A stretch of DNA of 64,000 bases, from NCBI GenBank assembly GCA_033816765.1, contig CM066289.1, forward strand, positions 2,418,001 through 2,482,000. The letters run 5' to 3'. Each line of letters opens with the position of its first letter. Positions within the stretch are counted from its first letter, which is position 1. The notes under the pieces were generated by a model. The model made no database searches and was not told the DNA's origin. It worked only from the letters and a program-made list of their open reading frames with translations. Position numbers and translations under genes: made by a program. Shown one piece after another: positions 54,401-64,000 of this stretch. The stretch comes from Nothopassalora personata (taxonomy: Eukaryota > Ascomycota > Dothideomycetes > Mycosphaerellales > Mycosphaerellaceae).

Positions 54401-54743
54401 GCGCCTGGCAAACAAATACCTCACTTCCGTCACGGGCTACGACTTCTTCTTCACGGAGTCGCAGGCGTATGTTGTGTGGAGCTTCTTTCAGCTCCGCATG
54501 CCGGGTCATATCATTGAGCGTATGGAGAAAGGAGAGATTGAGTGGCTTGGAGATTCGATGGCGATGCGGTGCCGAGGTTATTTTGATCAGAGGCATGGGA
54601 GTGAGCCGCTGTTCAAAGCGGAGACGCATGGTGAGCGGGTGGCCCATTGGGTGGAGAGGCATCAAGGGGTCATTGGGGTGGAGTTTGTGGTGAGGGCACT
54701 TGGCGTTTGTGTTAGGAGTAATGAATTGCATGGCGGGCCCTAA
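51456..54743 (+). CDS. AT-hook DNA-binding protein, unknown function
   Basis: A long single-exon gene, 1,095 residues from the first in-frame ATG. A canonical AT-hook core, RKVGRPRIQ (about residues 50-58), lies in a basic Ser/Pro-rich N-terminus with several more SP/TP motifs (SPTKRASPRKGTPAEG), typical of chromatin proteins phosphorylated by cyclin-dependent kinases. The middle is mostly disordered and strongly acidic (EDEAEDDDEHGEEMVDEEDP and the 500-580 region). The last about 170 residues form an ordered, conserved-looking domain: RAQLRERYGVIHDRFPWTMH, RMLNSLASG, YDFFFTESQAYVVWSFFQLR, and EWLGDSMAMRCRGY. Relatives in other Pezizomycotina are annotated only as AT DNA-binding proteins, from memory. 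A nuclear role is inferred. It is divergent from YEN1. Confidence 0.8.
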   Translation: MARRSDVRTSQMPSSRASSPDPLEAPTSPVGRHSPDKRQSRVKRSPSPSPRKVGRPRIQATPTKSIILDTPGAGDASPWRIKVTVEAEPRDGSPGKRITRTTTVPLKGGSDGVSKRSSSPTKRASPRKGTPAEGKKPMRKRKGTPIRDVRPARPPPEAKTTPDVEDALKPPSHSPARRASGRLARLSGTPGSARSKRLSYAREELDQALQAAVAMSDDVPRCNPPGDKTVSMNEDFSMISVDSLQATKEHGLSNSMRSMPGGEQSAATVSYMASSPPKPQYPDLSSKANMARSRLGQSAMAPYDPIRGNSSASTREVPSSQVNPSYMAQQQNRKVSNEEQWQRERDSVSRQIQSAPQEDVVVIEDEAEDDDEHGEEMVDEEDPPVNDGGDDEDLWQTEASREVEASMRDSRRSLPEHNRIPGHPQEREPQLQNLFADQPLRPARAKIPRTWRRSSGVNFEYVDSPAHEPVVENVEHTAERRNSTDGSGVLTPPETESDEGELEQIEDAQEGDEDVEDQESDFEPDAEATRMHGSGVVAQEAHGSDVEAEYEDEVMSDGSVSPDGEDTGNFFAKNLPQVYGVQEPPKRRARPPRKPSMNLTELLNLDGANSPLKPATAGSRRPLLNDSREATGSSSSHKKPSLPQARRVDSAINNSSSLAESSSKSISSPLRKSLFRSSKLYASPNAAEKKGLRPELSPGMSANLGRPRSGFFKKDREEHAADSFEGKTSDQQQLLQEARAISRTHLQYIQDYAREYSNCQEMMMSDAEHHDQPRDKGKQPQVQPEEDDFEESKEECETDVHEPSKSYEERLNLESPGKVKVNFNDSQTTSLLATTRRHPPFFDQLATPRQPVTQRQQLHQQDSPQTRTLVAKKPTTTTTTASAQNSIFSRLTSTFWSAITHPVAPVIDPQTQTQPQPKPESLETHFPPSLRAQLRERYGVIHDRFPWTMHHMRTLHRMLNSLASGRSDTLIPKSGILPGPIARLANKYLTSVTGYDFFFTESQAYVVWSFFQLRMPGHIIERMEKGEIEWLGDSMAMRCRGYFDQRHGSEPLFKAETHGERVAHWVERHQGVIGVEFVVRALGVCVRSNELHGGP

Positions 54744-55368
54744 GGTGGCTATGGCAAGACACGTGCTTTGGATAGCTGTAGTGGTGGATGTTATGCTTTG
54801 GAAGTTGGACACGAGAGATGATGAATGATATGAAGACATGGGTGTGTTTGGTTTGTGCAGATCGTTTAGGATACCCCCCAATGCTATCGACTTCTTGTCC
54901 CAGCCACAAGGGCCCACCACAGGCGGGAGAGCAACGCAGACTTCATCTAACCGCGCGGACATCACTTTATACAACACCTGACCCGGAGAGGGCGCCCTCT
55001 AAACGACCTCGCAGCAGGTCAGAATTCTAGGTGGAGCTGTCATGTGGTATTGAGCTGTATCTTCGAGCGGCGCCCACACTTCATAATGCAAAGCGAGACC
55101 AGCTGCTTTTGCCCAGCAGGCTCTTCTGTGAAATGCTCTGGTAGCGCCGCAGACACTGTGGCAACTTGTCGCCATGAATTGATTAGGCAGCGCGTATGAC
55201 AACTCAGCAAAGCTTGCTGCGAGTGTTGCAAATCACAAAGAAATGAGGTAGGGAGCACATACAGCGGCATCGATGTCATGTGCCACGAAGCGACCATATC
55301 TTCACTGTTGCATCACTTCTACCTCTACACTACACTACTTTCACTGTCCTCACCAGTCTGTTTCTGTG

Positions 55369-55421
<53 letters not shown>

Positions 55422-55503
55422 GATACAGCGACGAGACCAGTGTCCGAGACGATACTCACGACTTCAAACTCACTACTTTCACTACCACCACCACAATCAC
55501 GAC
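54744..55503. other. Intergenic, upstream of the SUR7-family gene
   Basis: No gene was recognised. It contains an (ACT)n microsatellite close to the downstream start codon. Confidence 0.5.
55369..55421. repeat. (CTA)n trinucleotide microsatellite
   Basis: Fifty-three bases of perfect CTA repeat (about 17.7 units) 83 bases before the SUR7-family ATG, probably in its promoter or 5' UTR. Perfect repeats of this length are usually polymorphic. Confidence 0.95.
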
Positions 55504-56308
55504 ATGGCTGTGACACGAACGACACACTGGTACCCAACCCTCCGCTACCTCCCACCCCCACCACCAAACTAACGCGCACACCCCAGGATCGGCGTCCTCT
55601 TCCTCTTCGTATCCTCAATCCTCCTCCTCCTCGTCACCATCTCCGCCCCCATCATGAACCACGTCGGCTTCCTAAACGTCCGCCTCGCCAACGGCACCAA
55701 AGACCACCACTCTGTCATTTACTTCGGCACATTCGGCTACTGCACCTCCAACGCAGGGCAAGTACGATATACACCCGCACCTTGCCCCTATACTGACATC
55801 CCCTAGACGCAACGGCGAAGGCGATGTCTGCACAGGCCGACACATAGGCTACGAACCCGCCTGGCTCACCTCCAAGATTGAGGGTGCGCAAATGTCGTAC
55901 CTCTCCGCCGGCACTTCCGATAGTCTCACCCGAGTGATGGTCCTGCATCCGATCGCTACAGGCGTGGCGTTCGTTTCGTTCCTTGTCTCATTGGGTGGGC
56001 ACATGATCGGTGGTCTAGCTGGTGCTGCCGTGGGCGGCTTGGCGTGGATTCTGACGTTGATTGCGATGGCGATTGATTTTACGATCTTTAAGATTGTGAG
56101 GCATAATGTGAATTCCAATGAGAGGATTCGGAGTGAGGCGAGTTGGGGAAGTGCGATTTGGATGCTGGTGGCTGCGTTAATATTGCTGGGGTTGGGGGCG
56201 GGGATTGTGCTTTTGACTTGTTTTGGGGCGAGGAGGGAGGGGGGGAGAAGGGAGAAGGAGAGGGCTACGACGGCGGGTGGGAGGAGGAAGAGTCGGTTCT
56301 GGAGGTAG
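55504..56308 (+). CDS. SUR7/PalI-family plasma-membrane protein
   Basis: Four-helix membrane protein of the SUR7/Rim9 (PalI) family; members sit in eisosomes or in the ambient-pH sensing complex. Three exons: 55504-55529, 55587-55757, 55807-56308 (232 residues). The 26-nt first exon (MAVTRTTH plus two bases) joins through a 57-nt intron (GTACCC donor, ACTAAC branch, CCCCAG acceptor) to IGVLFLFVSSILLLLVTISA, the first helix. The second intron (49 nt) has a GC donor, GCAAGT, and a CTAG acceptor; it restores FGYCTSNAGRNGEGDVCTGR, the family's Cys-containing extracellular loop. Then HIGYEPAW and three helices: VLHPIATGVAFVSFLVSLGG, IGGLAGAAVGGLAWILTLIA and WMLVAALILLGLGAGIVLLT. The C-terminus is short and very basic. 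It is unclear whether it is PalI itself or a SUR7-like paralogue; PalI has a long C-terminal tail, so SUR7-like is favoured. Confidence 0.85.
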
Positions 56309-56389
56309 AGCTGATGAATCCCGGGGAGCGTCGAGATGCCTTGCTTCTGTAGCAGAAGAGGTTTAGCACGACCACATCACGTTTTGGTC

Positions 56390-57542
56390 CTAATGCAAGC
56401 TAGGCGGTGTACTGCTGAGCTGCTTTGCTATTTGTTCCGCCGTCACGTTGTGCATACGAAATGTCGGATGCAGACTGTTTAACCAGAAGTACTCGTCGAC
56501 AGCATGAGTGCAATTGTCGTACTTCGTACACCACGACGGTGTGCCGTTCTCATCTAAGCACAAATCAGCCAAGGGATTCTGTCGATAGGACGCACATAGT
56601 ACTTGCAAGCATCGCAGTATTCGGTGGTGGTCTTGTAGGGGCTGGTCTCTGGATAAGATTTGGGCTTGTCCAATACCTGCGTGAAGACTGCGTTCGTGTC
56701 GAAGACGAAAGCAGTAGCATCTTCATGGGTACTGCTCAAATTTCTAGCGATATGAGCGACCTTATTGTTCCAGGAGGCTATTGCCTTCTTCTCAATCGAC
56801 TGCGCTGTGCTACCCGCTGCCATCGTGAGAGGTGATCTGTCTACCGGTGGCACGTTGAGGAACAGGAAGTTCTTGGCTCCAGTTTGATACAGTTTGTCCT
56901 GATGATCACGTCAGTATATGCCATCGCACAGGCTGCTTCGATACCTACCACAAGACTAACATACTCGCCAATGACTTTTTCAAAGACAACTGAGCTGTTA
57001 CTCCACCCATATGCGTTCCCAACATCGTTGATGCCGATAAAGATCGCGAAAAGGGTGTCCTTGGAGTGCCAGGCGAAGCTCTTGGGATGGAAAGCATAGA
57101 CCGGTAAATACTCGTCATCGACTTGCTGCTTCACAGACAAGACTGTGGGTAAGTACGGCGGAACCAAGGCACCGTCCAACGTCGCGCCTCCATAGGCCAG
57201 GTTGATTGTCTTCACGAAGCTCTGGTTATATATCGTTGTCATGAAGTCGATCCAGTTGGGACCGTTGGAAGAAGTGTACCCTGGGTAAGCTGGATTGCCG
57301 AATGGATTGGCTTGTGAAGGTTGTGTGCCGTTGACCTCAAACCCGGTGGTGGTGTAACTGTCTCCAAATACGGTCAAATGAGATATAAGGGACCAGCCAG
57401 GCCAGTATCCGGGCTTTCTGCCGCCATAGTTCGACCTATCAGCTAGAGGCGAAGCCACACAGAACATGCAGCTCGCAAGCAAGACCGCTACCAGTTGAAA
57501 CATGGTGATAGGCATGGAGCGATGTGGGAGGTGGTTCAGCAT
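56390..57542 (-). CDS. Secreted SGNH/GDSL esterase, CE16-like
   Basis: Extracellular carbohydrate acetylesterase candidate (CE16 group, deacetylating hemicellulose oligosaccharides). Exon 1 57542-56949, intron 50 nt (GTAGGT donor, ACTGAC branch, CATCAG acceptor), exon 2 from 56898. A signal peptide is clear (FQLVAVLLASCMFCVASPLA); the real start may be ATG 57515 or 57503. Block I holds the catalytic Ser: HLTVFGDSYTTTGFEVNG; then GNPAYPGYTSSNGPNWIDF, AYGGATLDG (block II), and IFIGINDVGNAY (block III). The block V His lies in DEYFWLNSLHPTFRMHNVTA near the end. To connect exon 2 (TTTEYCDACKYY) to this C-terminus the frame must shift at about 56592-56553. A GT-AG intron there would be only 38 nt, below the usual minimum, so the alternative is a recent frameshift that removes the catalytic His. 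Confidence 0.82.
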
Positions 57543-57916
57543 GCAGCGGACTATGTATTAGACGGATACTAAGTCGCGCCGGAAGAACTTACGAAACTGT
57601 ACAGCTTCAGGCTTATACCAAACAAGCACTAGTATGGCACGCGACGTGTCGTTCGTCATGACATGTAGTGCTACGCAGTCTGTCAGTCGGTGTCGGGTAG
57701 ATTTTGGAAAGTAAGAAGGACAACCCGGCAACCGGCATATATGTGCGTTGTGCGGGGCATCCCGATGCATGATGCTCCGTATTCAAAGTACTGCGGCAAG
57801 ACGTCTGCTCTGCAGTCGTGGGGCCGCGACGTCAATTGAGCGAGATATGTCCTGCCGATGCTGTATGCCTGCTTCAGGAGCGAGGCTTATCCCGTGGGTA
57901 GTGAGGTGCGTTGCAC

Positions 57917-58202
57917 TCAACCTCTGCCGTAGCTTGCGCCATCATAAATGGTCTGCAAACTGTGGATCGGGCTCAGGCAGTTTCCTCGCGCGTACGTGAA
58001 CAAATCAACGGACCTTCTCCCCATTCGTGACAGTGTTGATATCATGAAGTGATGATGGTCCAATGTCGAGCTTGAATATGGGCCTGTCTTCCAAGATACA
58101 CGTTCCTGCACGGATATCCATCGCCCGGCTCCTTCGGATGTTGTTAGAATCGCTCGCATCGATGGTGTACTTCGATGTCTGCGCGTTGTTGAGTCTCCGC
58201 AT
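57917..58202 (-). pseudogene. Possible SET-domain gene remnant
   Basis: The frame from ATG 58202 contains AMDIRAGTCILEDRPIFKLD, which matches the opening of SMYD-like fungal SET domains (the 'rdIpaGtcIleErPlf' stretch). The frame stops 65 codons later. The next frame continues with DLFTYARGNCLSPIHS, roughly where such proteins have an RGNCF-like segment. No other SET motif (NHSC, ELTxDY) was found nearby, so only the first part of a gene seems to remain. Short match; moderate doubt. Confidence 0.35.
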
Positions 58203-59015
58203 TTCTGGGAGTCTTTCTACTGGTCAAAGGTCTATCAATGTGTGTCAATGAGGCGATTCCGATTGCGAGCAGCTGCTCGAACGCTTTCATGTGACCGCCA
58301 GGCGTTCTCAGTCGAGGACTGAGACATCTGACGTGTCTATCAGAGAGCCTCAGACCATTTCAATGCTGTCTGGTCGCGGCTGGAGATCTCGATGACATGC
58401 TGCTTAGTTATCTTGGAGCTTCTGTGAGACGGAGGCCTGAGAAATATTGCTTCAACGAGCGCTCTTCCATGATAAGCACGGTAAAACATTGTTGTCTCAT
58501 ACCTGCTTTACAACTTATCGACAGCGTGGATCAAGTAGCTGTGGCCGATCCTGCGAACGCACAAGTGGTGCGCCGCAATAGCCAATACCGTAAGACTATT
58601 ACTACTACTTCAGTTGCTTCATCGTGCTGTGAAACAATGATCTCGTGAGAAAACGTTGACGTCTCTCGACTGTCCCGAGATCGAGGTGTGTGTCGACGTC
58701 TTCCCAGGCCTTCTGTTCGGAAAGCGGTGAATTTGTGGCTTGCCGCATGATTCAGGCTGCAACGTCTGCGAGTCTCGCGGTGCAGCACGCAGGAACAGGT
58801 GTGCAATCGTGCCAACGGACAATTGAAACCTGTTTGGTGGTGCAGCGAGTGCTGCGGATCTCGTCATTCCTGCCGCGAATGAACCGGCGCACGGCGTGGC
58901 CAGGTCCTCGTGTGACTACGTCGGCCTGAGGCAGTGGATGAGCATTAGCCAGTATCATCGTCCAACAGGCGATGTAGAGGGTGAAGTGTAGTGTGTAAAT
59001 AGATGGTGAAACTCG

Positions 59016-59040
59016 AAATAATAATAATAATAATAATAAT
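59016..59040. repeat. (AAT)n trinucleotide microsatellite
   Basis: Twenty-five bases of perfect AAT repeat about 385 bases before the kinase start codon. Confidence 0.9.
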
Positions 59041-59424
59041 GATACGAGTCGGAGGGTGGTCCCTGTAATGGTCGGCTTGGCAGAGCAAGTGTCGTTAGCA
59101 GCGCTGATGAGAGCAGTTAGAGCAGCGGCAGCAGCAGCGCAGTCGTCGTGGTCGGTTCGGTGTTGCACATCCCACAGCCCGATTCTTACGTCGCCAGCGA
59201 GAGCTGTGTTGTGTCACCAGAGAAACGCGAATAAGGAAAACTCGCATTGCAGCTTCATCCACGACACATCCATCTACCCTACCACATTGCTCCCACCACC
59301 ACCACCAGCATCCCGAGACGCGTGCGCTCGCTTCCAATGTGATGCGCTCCGCCGGCTCGTCGTATACCCTTAGACACCTCCCTCGGCAGCCACACCGTCT
59401 ACCGCTGTTGCTGTCTCGAGCATC

Positions 59425-62174
59425 ATGAACGGCGACTTGAGCCTGTCGCAGTCACTGGGCGGCCTGCGCATTGCCAACCCGGACGACGACGATTCCGAAG
59501 CCGTCACCTCACCCACCTCACCCACCTCCCCCACCTCCCCATCCGCCCCCAATGCACGACCACCGCCGCCATCTTCACATTCCTCCGAGAGCACCGTGAC
59601 CGGGGCACGCAGCACGAACCTCCTCCCGACCCTCTCCCACGAGACTGAAAGCCAGGGTTCAGGACTGGATTTTGATCCGGAGAGCTACAACCTGGAGGCC
59701 ACCAATCCCTCCCCGCCGCCGCCCTCGCGATCACCCAATGCACAGCAGGCCGAATTTGGGGACAGACGGCTAAATCATCCTACGAGCATGCCCTTATCCC
59801 AGCAGGCTCAGCAGATCCCGCAAGCAGGCCAATACCAACCGCATCCTTCCAGCTACAACGTGCCCTATAGACAACCCAGTGTACAAGGACCAGGCTCGCG
59901 ACCAATCAGCGGCATGTACACTCAGATGAACAACTCTTCGAGCTCAGGCATGTCCAGCCATTCACAGTATAGATATAAAGACGATGTGGGCCCATCAGAT
60001 GGTAATATGGGAGGACTGGCGAGGAGCTGGTCAAGGAGCGCCAGGCAGCTGGTGGGCTCGATACCGCAAAGAGCAGACAGCAGAACGTACAGGCAACCCG
60101 GGACACCGATGAGCGGTGGTAATGGGAATGGTCCTTTTCCGCCGCGGACGACCTCACGGAGAGGACGGGCAACCACAGGGAGCTCAACATCCACAGGTGG
60201 TCACGATAGTGCAGAACAGCCATACGCAGGATCAGCGCCAATACCAAGGTCAGCAGAGGATTGGCGGGAAAGAGGAGCTGCAACGGGGACACAACGAGAG
60301 GTCGATGCGTCAGGACAGACACAATCTCGCACGGTGAAGAAGGGCGTCAAAGACTTCAACTTTGGCCGAACTTTGGGCGAGGGATCGTATTCGACCGTGC
60401 TGGCAGCTACCGACAGGCAGAATCTGAAAGAATATGCCATCAAAGTCCTGGACAAGCGACACATCATCAAGGAGAAGAAAGTCAAATACGTGAACATTGA
60501 AAGAGACACACTCAATCGACTCACAGAGCACCCGGGCGTTGTGCGGTTATACTATACTTTCCAAGACGAACGATCGCTGTACTTTGTGCTGGACGTGGCA
60601 TCAGGGGGAGAGCTGTTGGGTGTACTGAAGAAGATGGGAACCTTTGACGTGGAGTGCACGCGATTCTACAGCGCCGAGATTCTGGACAGTATAGCATACA
60701 TGCACAGCCGAGGCGTTATACATCGCGACCTGAAGCCGGAGAATGTACTCCTGGACAAGGACATGCACGTCAAGATCACAGATTTCGGCACTGCAAAGAT
60801 ACTTCCGGACCCGCGACCTGGCCATGATAACACGGGAGCTTCATCGGGCCAGCCAACAGATGGAGCTGAAACAGACAGAGCTGTATCCTTTGTGGGGACG
60901 GCCGAGTACGTCAGCCCAGAGCTGTTGCGTGATAAGAATGCATGCAAGGCGTCTGATCTGTGGGCTTTTGGCTGCATCGTTTATCAGCTATTGGCGGGTC
61001 GTCCTCCGTTCAAAGCTGCTAACGAGTACCTCACATTTCAGAAGATCCTCGCGCTCGACTACACCTTTCCGGATGGGTTTCCAGACTTGGCGCGCGATCT
61101 TGTTGAGAGACTCCTGGTCCTCGAACCTGCGAACAGATTGCCTATCGAACACATAAAAAATCATCGTTTCTTCGAAGATGTACAATGGGGCAAGTCACTG
61201 TGGAAGCAGAAAGCGCCCAGACTGAAGCCATACATGCCACCAGCCCCTGAGCCGATCAAGCTCAATGGCGGAATCAAGAACAACGGTAGCAGCAACGCTC
61301 TGGCTAGTGCAGGAGCGGCGGCCGCCATGCAGACCGCGAGCACGGCACCACCACAGGCTCCAGCAAGAAGGCCGAACCTACAGAACGTTACAGAACTGCC
61401 ACCACCCAGTCAACTGGACATTGACTGGTCACCTGTCCTCACACACGTCAATGAACGAATCCTGAAGTTGGGTAACTTGATTGTGACAACAGCGTCTTTG
61501 GCGTCAAGCCCGAGTAGCAAGAATGGAGATCCGCAGACGCCATCGGAGAAACCCAAATTCTCCCGCTTCTTTAGCAGCAACACGATGAAGAAGCGAGAGA
61601 GGCTCGTGTTAATCACATCAAGCGCGAGGCTTGTAGTCGCAGCGGCTGGCGGCAATGAGAAGAAGGCCAAGCTCGAAATCAACCTCACTGCTAATGCCGC
61701 GACCTGCAAAAGTAGTATTGATGCCAAAGGACTGACATACTGGTCTATTGACACTGTAAGTACCGTTCATGCTGTGTGCGGGCATTGTGCTAACATGACA
61801 TACAGCGAGACAAGCACTACACCTTCGAGGATCCGCGAGCTACAACATCTGACCCCGCCGGGAGCAGATACAGCACACAAGAGTGGCTTGACGCCGTGCA
61901 GCAAGCGCAAGAGGTAGCAATGGCAACCTCTGTCGCAAACAGCTATTCGGGAGAATCGATGCTGAACGACCTGAATGCATCGGCCGTTAGTAGTCCTGCG
62001 GATTCGTTAGGTGGCGACGCAATATTGCCCATGAGCGGACCGAGCGCAGGCGAGAGACATAATCTACGCCACACATTACGCAAGAATACCGACGACGAAA
62101 GCATCAAAGGCAAAGAGAAGCGACACCGCTTCAGCAAGAGGAACTCCAAGTCTGGTCTGGCCGCAGTCTTTTAG
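59425..62174 (+). CDS. PKH2: PDK1-type protein kinase (Pkh family)
   Basis: Serine/threonine kinase orthologous to mammalian PDPK1 and yeast Pkh1/2, which phosphorylates the activation loop of AGC kinases (Ypk, Pkc1, Sch9) in sphingolipid and cell-integrity signalling. Exons 59425-61755 and 61806-62174 (intron 50 nt, GTAAGT donor, GCTAAC branch, CATACAG acceptor); about 899 residues. The N-terminal 305 residues are disordered with SPTSPTSP repeats. Kinase domain about 311-595: GEGSYSTV loop (318-325), Lys 340 in EYAIKVLDK, HRDLKPEN (433-440), DFG (453-455), and the activation loop SFVGTAEYVSPELL with Ser 488 at the PDK1 autophosphorylation position. An insert of about 25 residues lies between DFG and that loop. 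The C-terminal part has a PH-like region, KRERLVLITSSARLVV to DKHYTFEDPRATTS and EWLDAVQQAQE. Orthology within the Pkh1/2/3 set is not resolved. Confidence 0.93.
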
Positions 62175-64000
62175 GAATGATTGTCACCATGGCACAGCTT
62201 GCTCTTTCTCATACTGCAACTCTTACATTCCAATACATCTCTATACAGCGTGCGCCCACTCCGCTGGCACGCGCATCTACATTGTGTTCTTGGCGCGTGC
62301 TCCACGTCACGACGTTTACGAAATTACCCTAACGCAGCGAGTTTGTTCGATTCTTCTTAGAGCTGGAACGGCTTACGAATTGCTTTGGTTGCATCTAGCT
62401 TGGTGGAGATTGGTGCTGTTGAGCAAGCGCGCGAGCAAGCGGGCGTTATTTTCCTCATCCATTTCACGCTCATCGTGAGGGCCTCTTTGCTGCAACGTCT
62501 CGTTTGCGGGCATTGCAAACACGTTTGTTGGCTTTTGCTGGTAGAGTCCGGTACTGCTGCGGCAGGGGACTGAGTTGGGTGGTTGGGGGAGTGGCGGCCA
62601 GGTTTCTGATAGCATAGAAGATTGCCATATATGTACGTATAGCTGAAGACGAGGAGTTGGACAGCTCAACCATCTTAAGATACTGCAGAAGACCAAACAG
62701 CGCGCCCACGCCTCATGCAAGTCATTTGATCCATGCGTCGCTTGCGCATTTGTCGAGGTGAACGACAGCTTCTGCAGTGAGTGGCATGAAGTGGCACTGT
62801 GGGCAACACACTTCTCATGAGCCCGCATCCGGGTTATGGTGCCTATAGTAATAACCTCATCGTGATCGTCACCAGAGTGTGCAAAAAGCTTAGCAGCACT
62901 CCACTTTGGTGCTTTTGGAGGTGAGGTCGATGAGTACAGTAGTGTGCTGACAGCCAGGGACCAAGGCCGCGGTCGTCACTCTCCCCCCGACTTCTCAACA
63001 AAATCATCTACTGATTTCTCTTCTCGTCATTTTGCCATGGCGCTCCAGCTCCGGCGCCTTCGTGCAACACACCGCTTCGCACGTGGTGCAACGTGAAGCT
63101 GCGTGCGCACGTCAAGCATCAGGTTCTCATCCCTGGCGGCGTCGGCATCGATACGACAGGGGAAGCACCAATGCAAATGCAAATTGTTCTTCGTCCATAT
63201 CGCACAGCAGCAACGTCTGGCCGAACGGTATCGTAAGCCGCGGGATGTAATCTCCGTCCTTCGGGGTACTGTACATTCCCCGGGCGCATATATCAAGAGC
63301 GAGACTCGTTATGGAAATTGTATCGGAGGTTAACCGCTGCGTGGCGGTCCACTCACGTGCAGGTGTCGCATGGCGAGAGGTGTGATCCTGCTGTCGGAAC
63401 CAGCGACCTTCGCGCTGACGACATCGCCTATCGAGAACACACGCAGAACCCATCCTTTGCGGCACGGAGCACGGAGACGTCGCCACGGTCCATACCGATT
63501 GACAGGCCCCGCGGGTCCTCAGGAGTTCTCGCGTGCCTCACTCTTGGCCCTGCTTCCTTCACATGTGCCTGGCGTTGGTGGCGGCTGTGAAAGTGGAGCG
63601 TCAAAACATCACTCGTCGCTGCTGTCCATGAACGCGCATGCAGCAGTGCCATATGAGAGGTCCGGTCGCACAGCGCTGACCGTGGGGTCCTGCTGCCACT
63701 CAACGGCCCTTGCCACCACTAACAGCAGCACGCTGGTGCCGAAAGTACCACAAGGCGTCCGGTTGTGGACTCGAACATCTTCCGAGGTGCGACGGAGCAC
63801 CAATACAATTCAGCCATGCATGCGGTTTCGACCCGGAATCGGCAGACCTGGGCGCTGCAATGGCTGGGGTTCGATCGACGCTGGGCTCGCGTGTACACCA
63901 CACCGTAAGTCTGTCTCGATGGGGGTTGTTGATCAGACACCAAGCACTCAGGACCCTCCTCACTTCTCGACCACATCCCGCATCAATCTCTTACATGCTT
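62175..64000. other. Right-end region, no supported gene
   Basis: The first part is the 3' flank of the kinase gene. Frames at 63000-64000 on both strands are Arg/Cys/Ser-rich and show no recognised motif or reliable intron; a gene may begin beyond the edge. No RNA gene was recognised. Confidence 0.45.

Larger units (their letters stand above)
57543..59424. other. Intergenic with a possible SET-domain remnant
   Basis: About 1.9 kb between the divergent esterase and kinase genes. No intact gene was seen. A minus-strand fragment at 58005-58202 resembles a SET-domain start and is listed separately. A TAA-type microsatellite lies at 59016-59040. Confidence 0.45.

Noticed and set aside
54132..54977. 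Minus-strand open frame of 281 codons
   Set aside because: It is antisense to the conserved C-terminal domain of the AT-hook gene and shows no motif of its own.
63860..63885. GGGTTCGATCG, reminiscent of a tRNA T-arm box B
   Set aside because: No box A, acceptor stem pairing or anticodon loop could be placed around it.
63000..64000. Several 60-120 codon frames at the right edge
   Set aside because: Arg/Cys/Ser-rich composition on both strands, no motif and no reliable intron; treated as non-coding, though a gene could start beyond the edge.

Overview
The window comes from the nuclear genome of a filamentous ascomycete (Pezizomycotina). The gene content suggests a Dothideomycete, but the species cannot be named from sequence alone. 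The evidence is short spliceosomal introns (mostly 48-75 nt, GTRNGT donors, CTRAY branch sites), genes on both strands with no operons, and proteins typical of this group: Zn2Cys6 regulator, SUR7/PalI, LaeA-like methyltransferase, MTC1, CE16-like esterase. No tRNA, rRNA, transposon open reading frame or CRISPR array was recognised.

Layout: 0.2-1.2 kb, a broken cyclase-family gene. 1.8-11.4 kb, a dense housekeeping block: two membrane proteins of unknown function, ISWI chromatin remodeller, UPS1/PRELI mitochondrial lipid-transfer protein, cytosolic tryptophanyl-tRNA synthetase. 11.4-16.4 kb, decayed coding-like sequence with no recognisable family. 16.5-19.6 kb, HMT1-type ABC half-transporter. 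21.4-22.8 kb, a seven-exon LaeA-like methyltransferase. 23.5-27.9 kb, vacuolar alkaline phosphatase and a glycine-zipper/RS-rich protein. 28.8-33.1 kb, a WD40 pseudogene, a small membrane protein with PY motifs, and a decayed tandem-repeat gene with a Cys-x17-Cys unit. 33.3-34.9 kb, MTC1. 35-42.8 kb, a gene-poor zone with one small Cys-rich gene, a degenerate telomere-like tract and a GH31 alpha-glucosidase pseudogene. 42.9-47.4 kb, a divergent pair of L-rhamnonate dehydratase and Zn2Cys6 regulator. 48.3-62.2 kb, YEN1/GEN1 resolvase, AT-hook protein, SUR7-family protein, CE16-like esterase and a PDK1-type kinase. 62.2-64 kb, no gene seen.

Most intact genes are independent housekeeping functions and do not form one pathway. 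The exception that may work together is the rhamnonate dehydratase and its divergent regulator. The other theme is decay. At least four families (cyclase, WD40, GH31, tandem-repeat gene) survive only as frames with stops and shifts, many of the stops explainable by C:G to T:A changes, interleaved with intact genes. Gene spans below run from start to stop codon; exon boundaries are in the evidence text. Splice sites were read by eye from motifs and frame continuity, not from transcripts.
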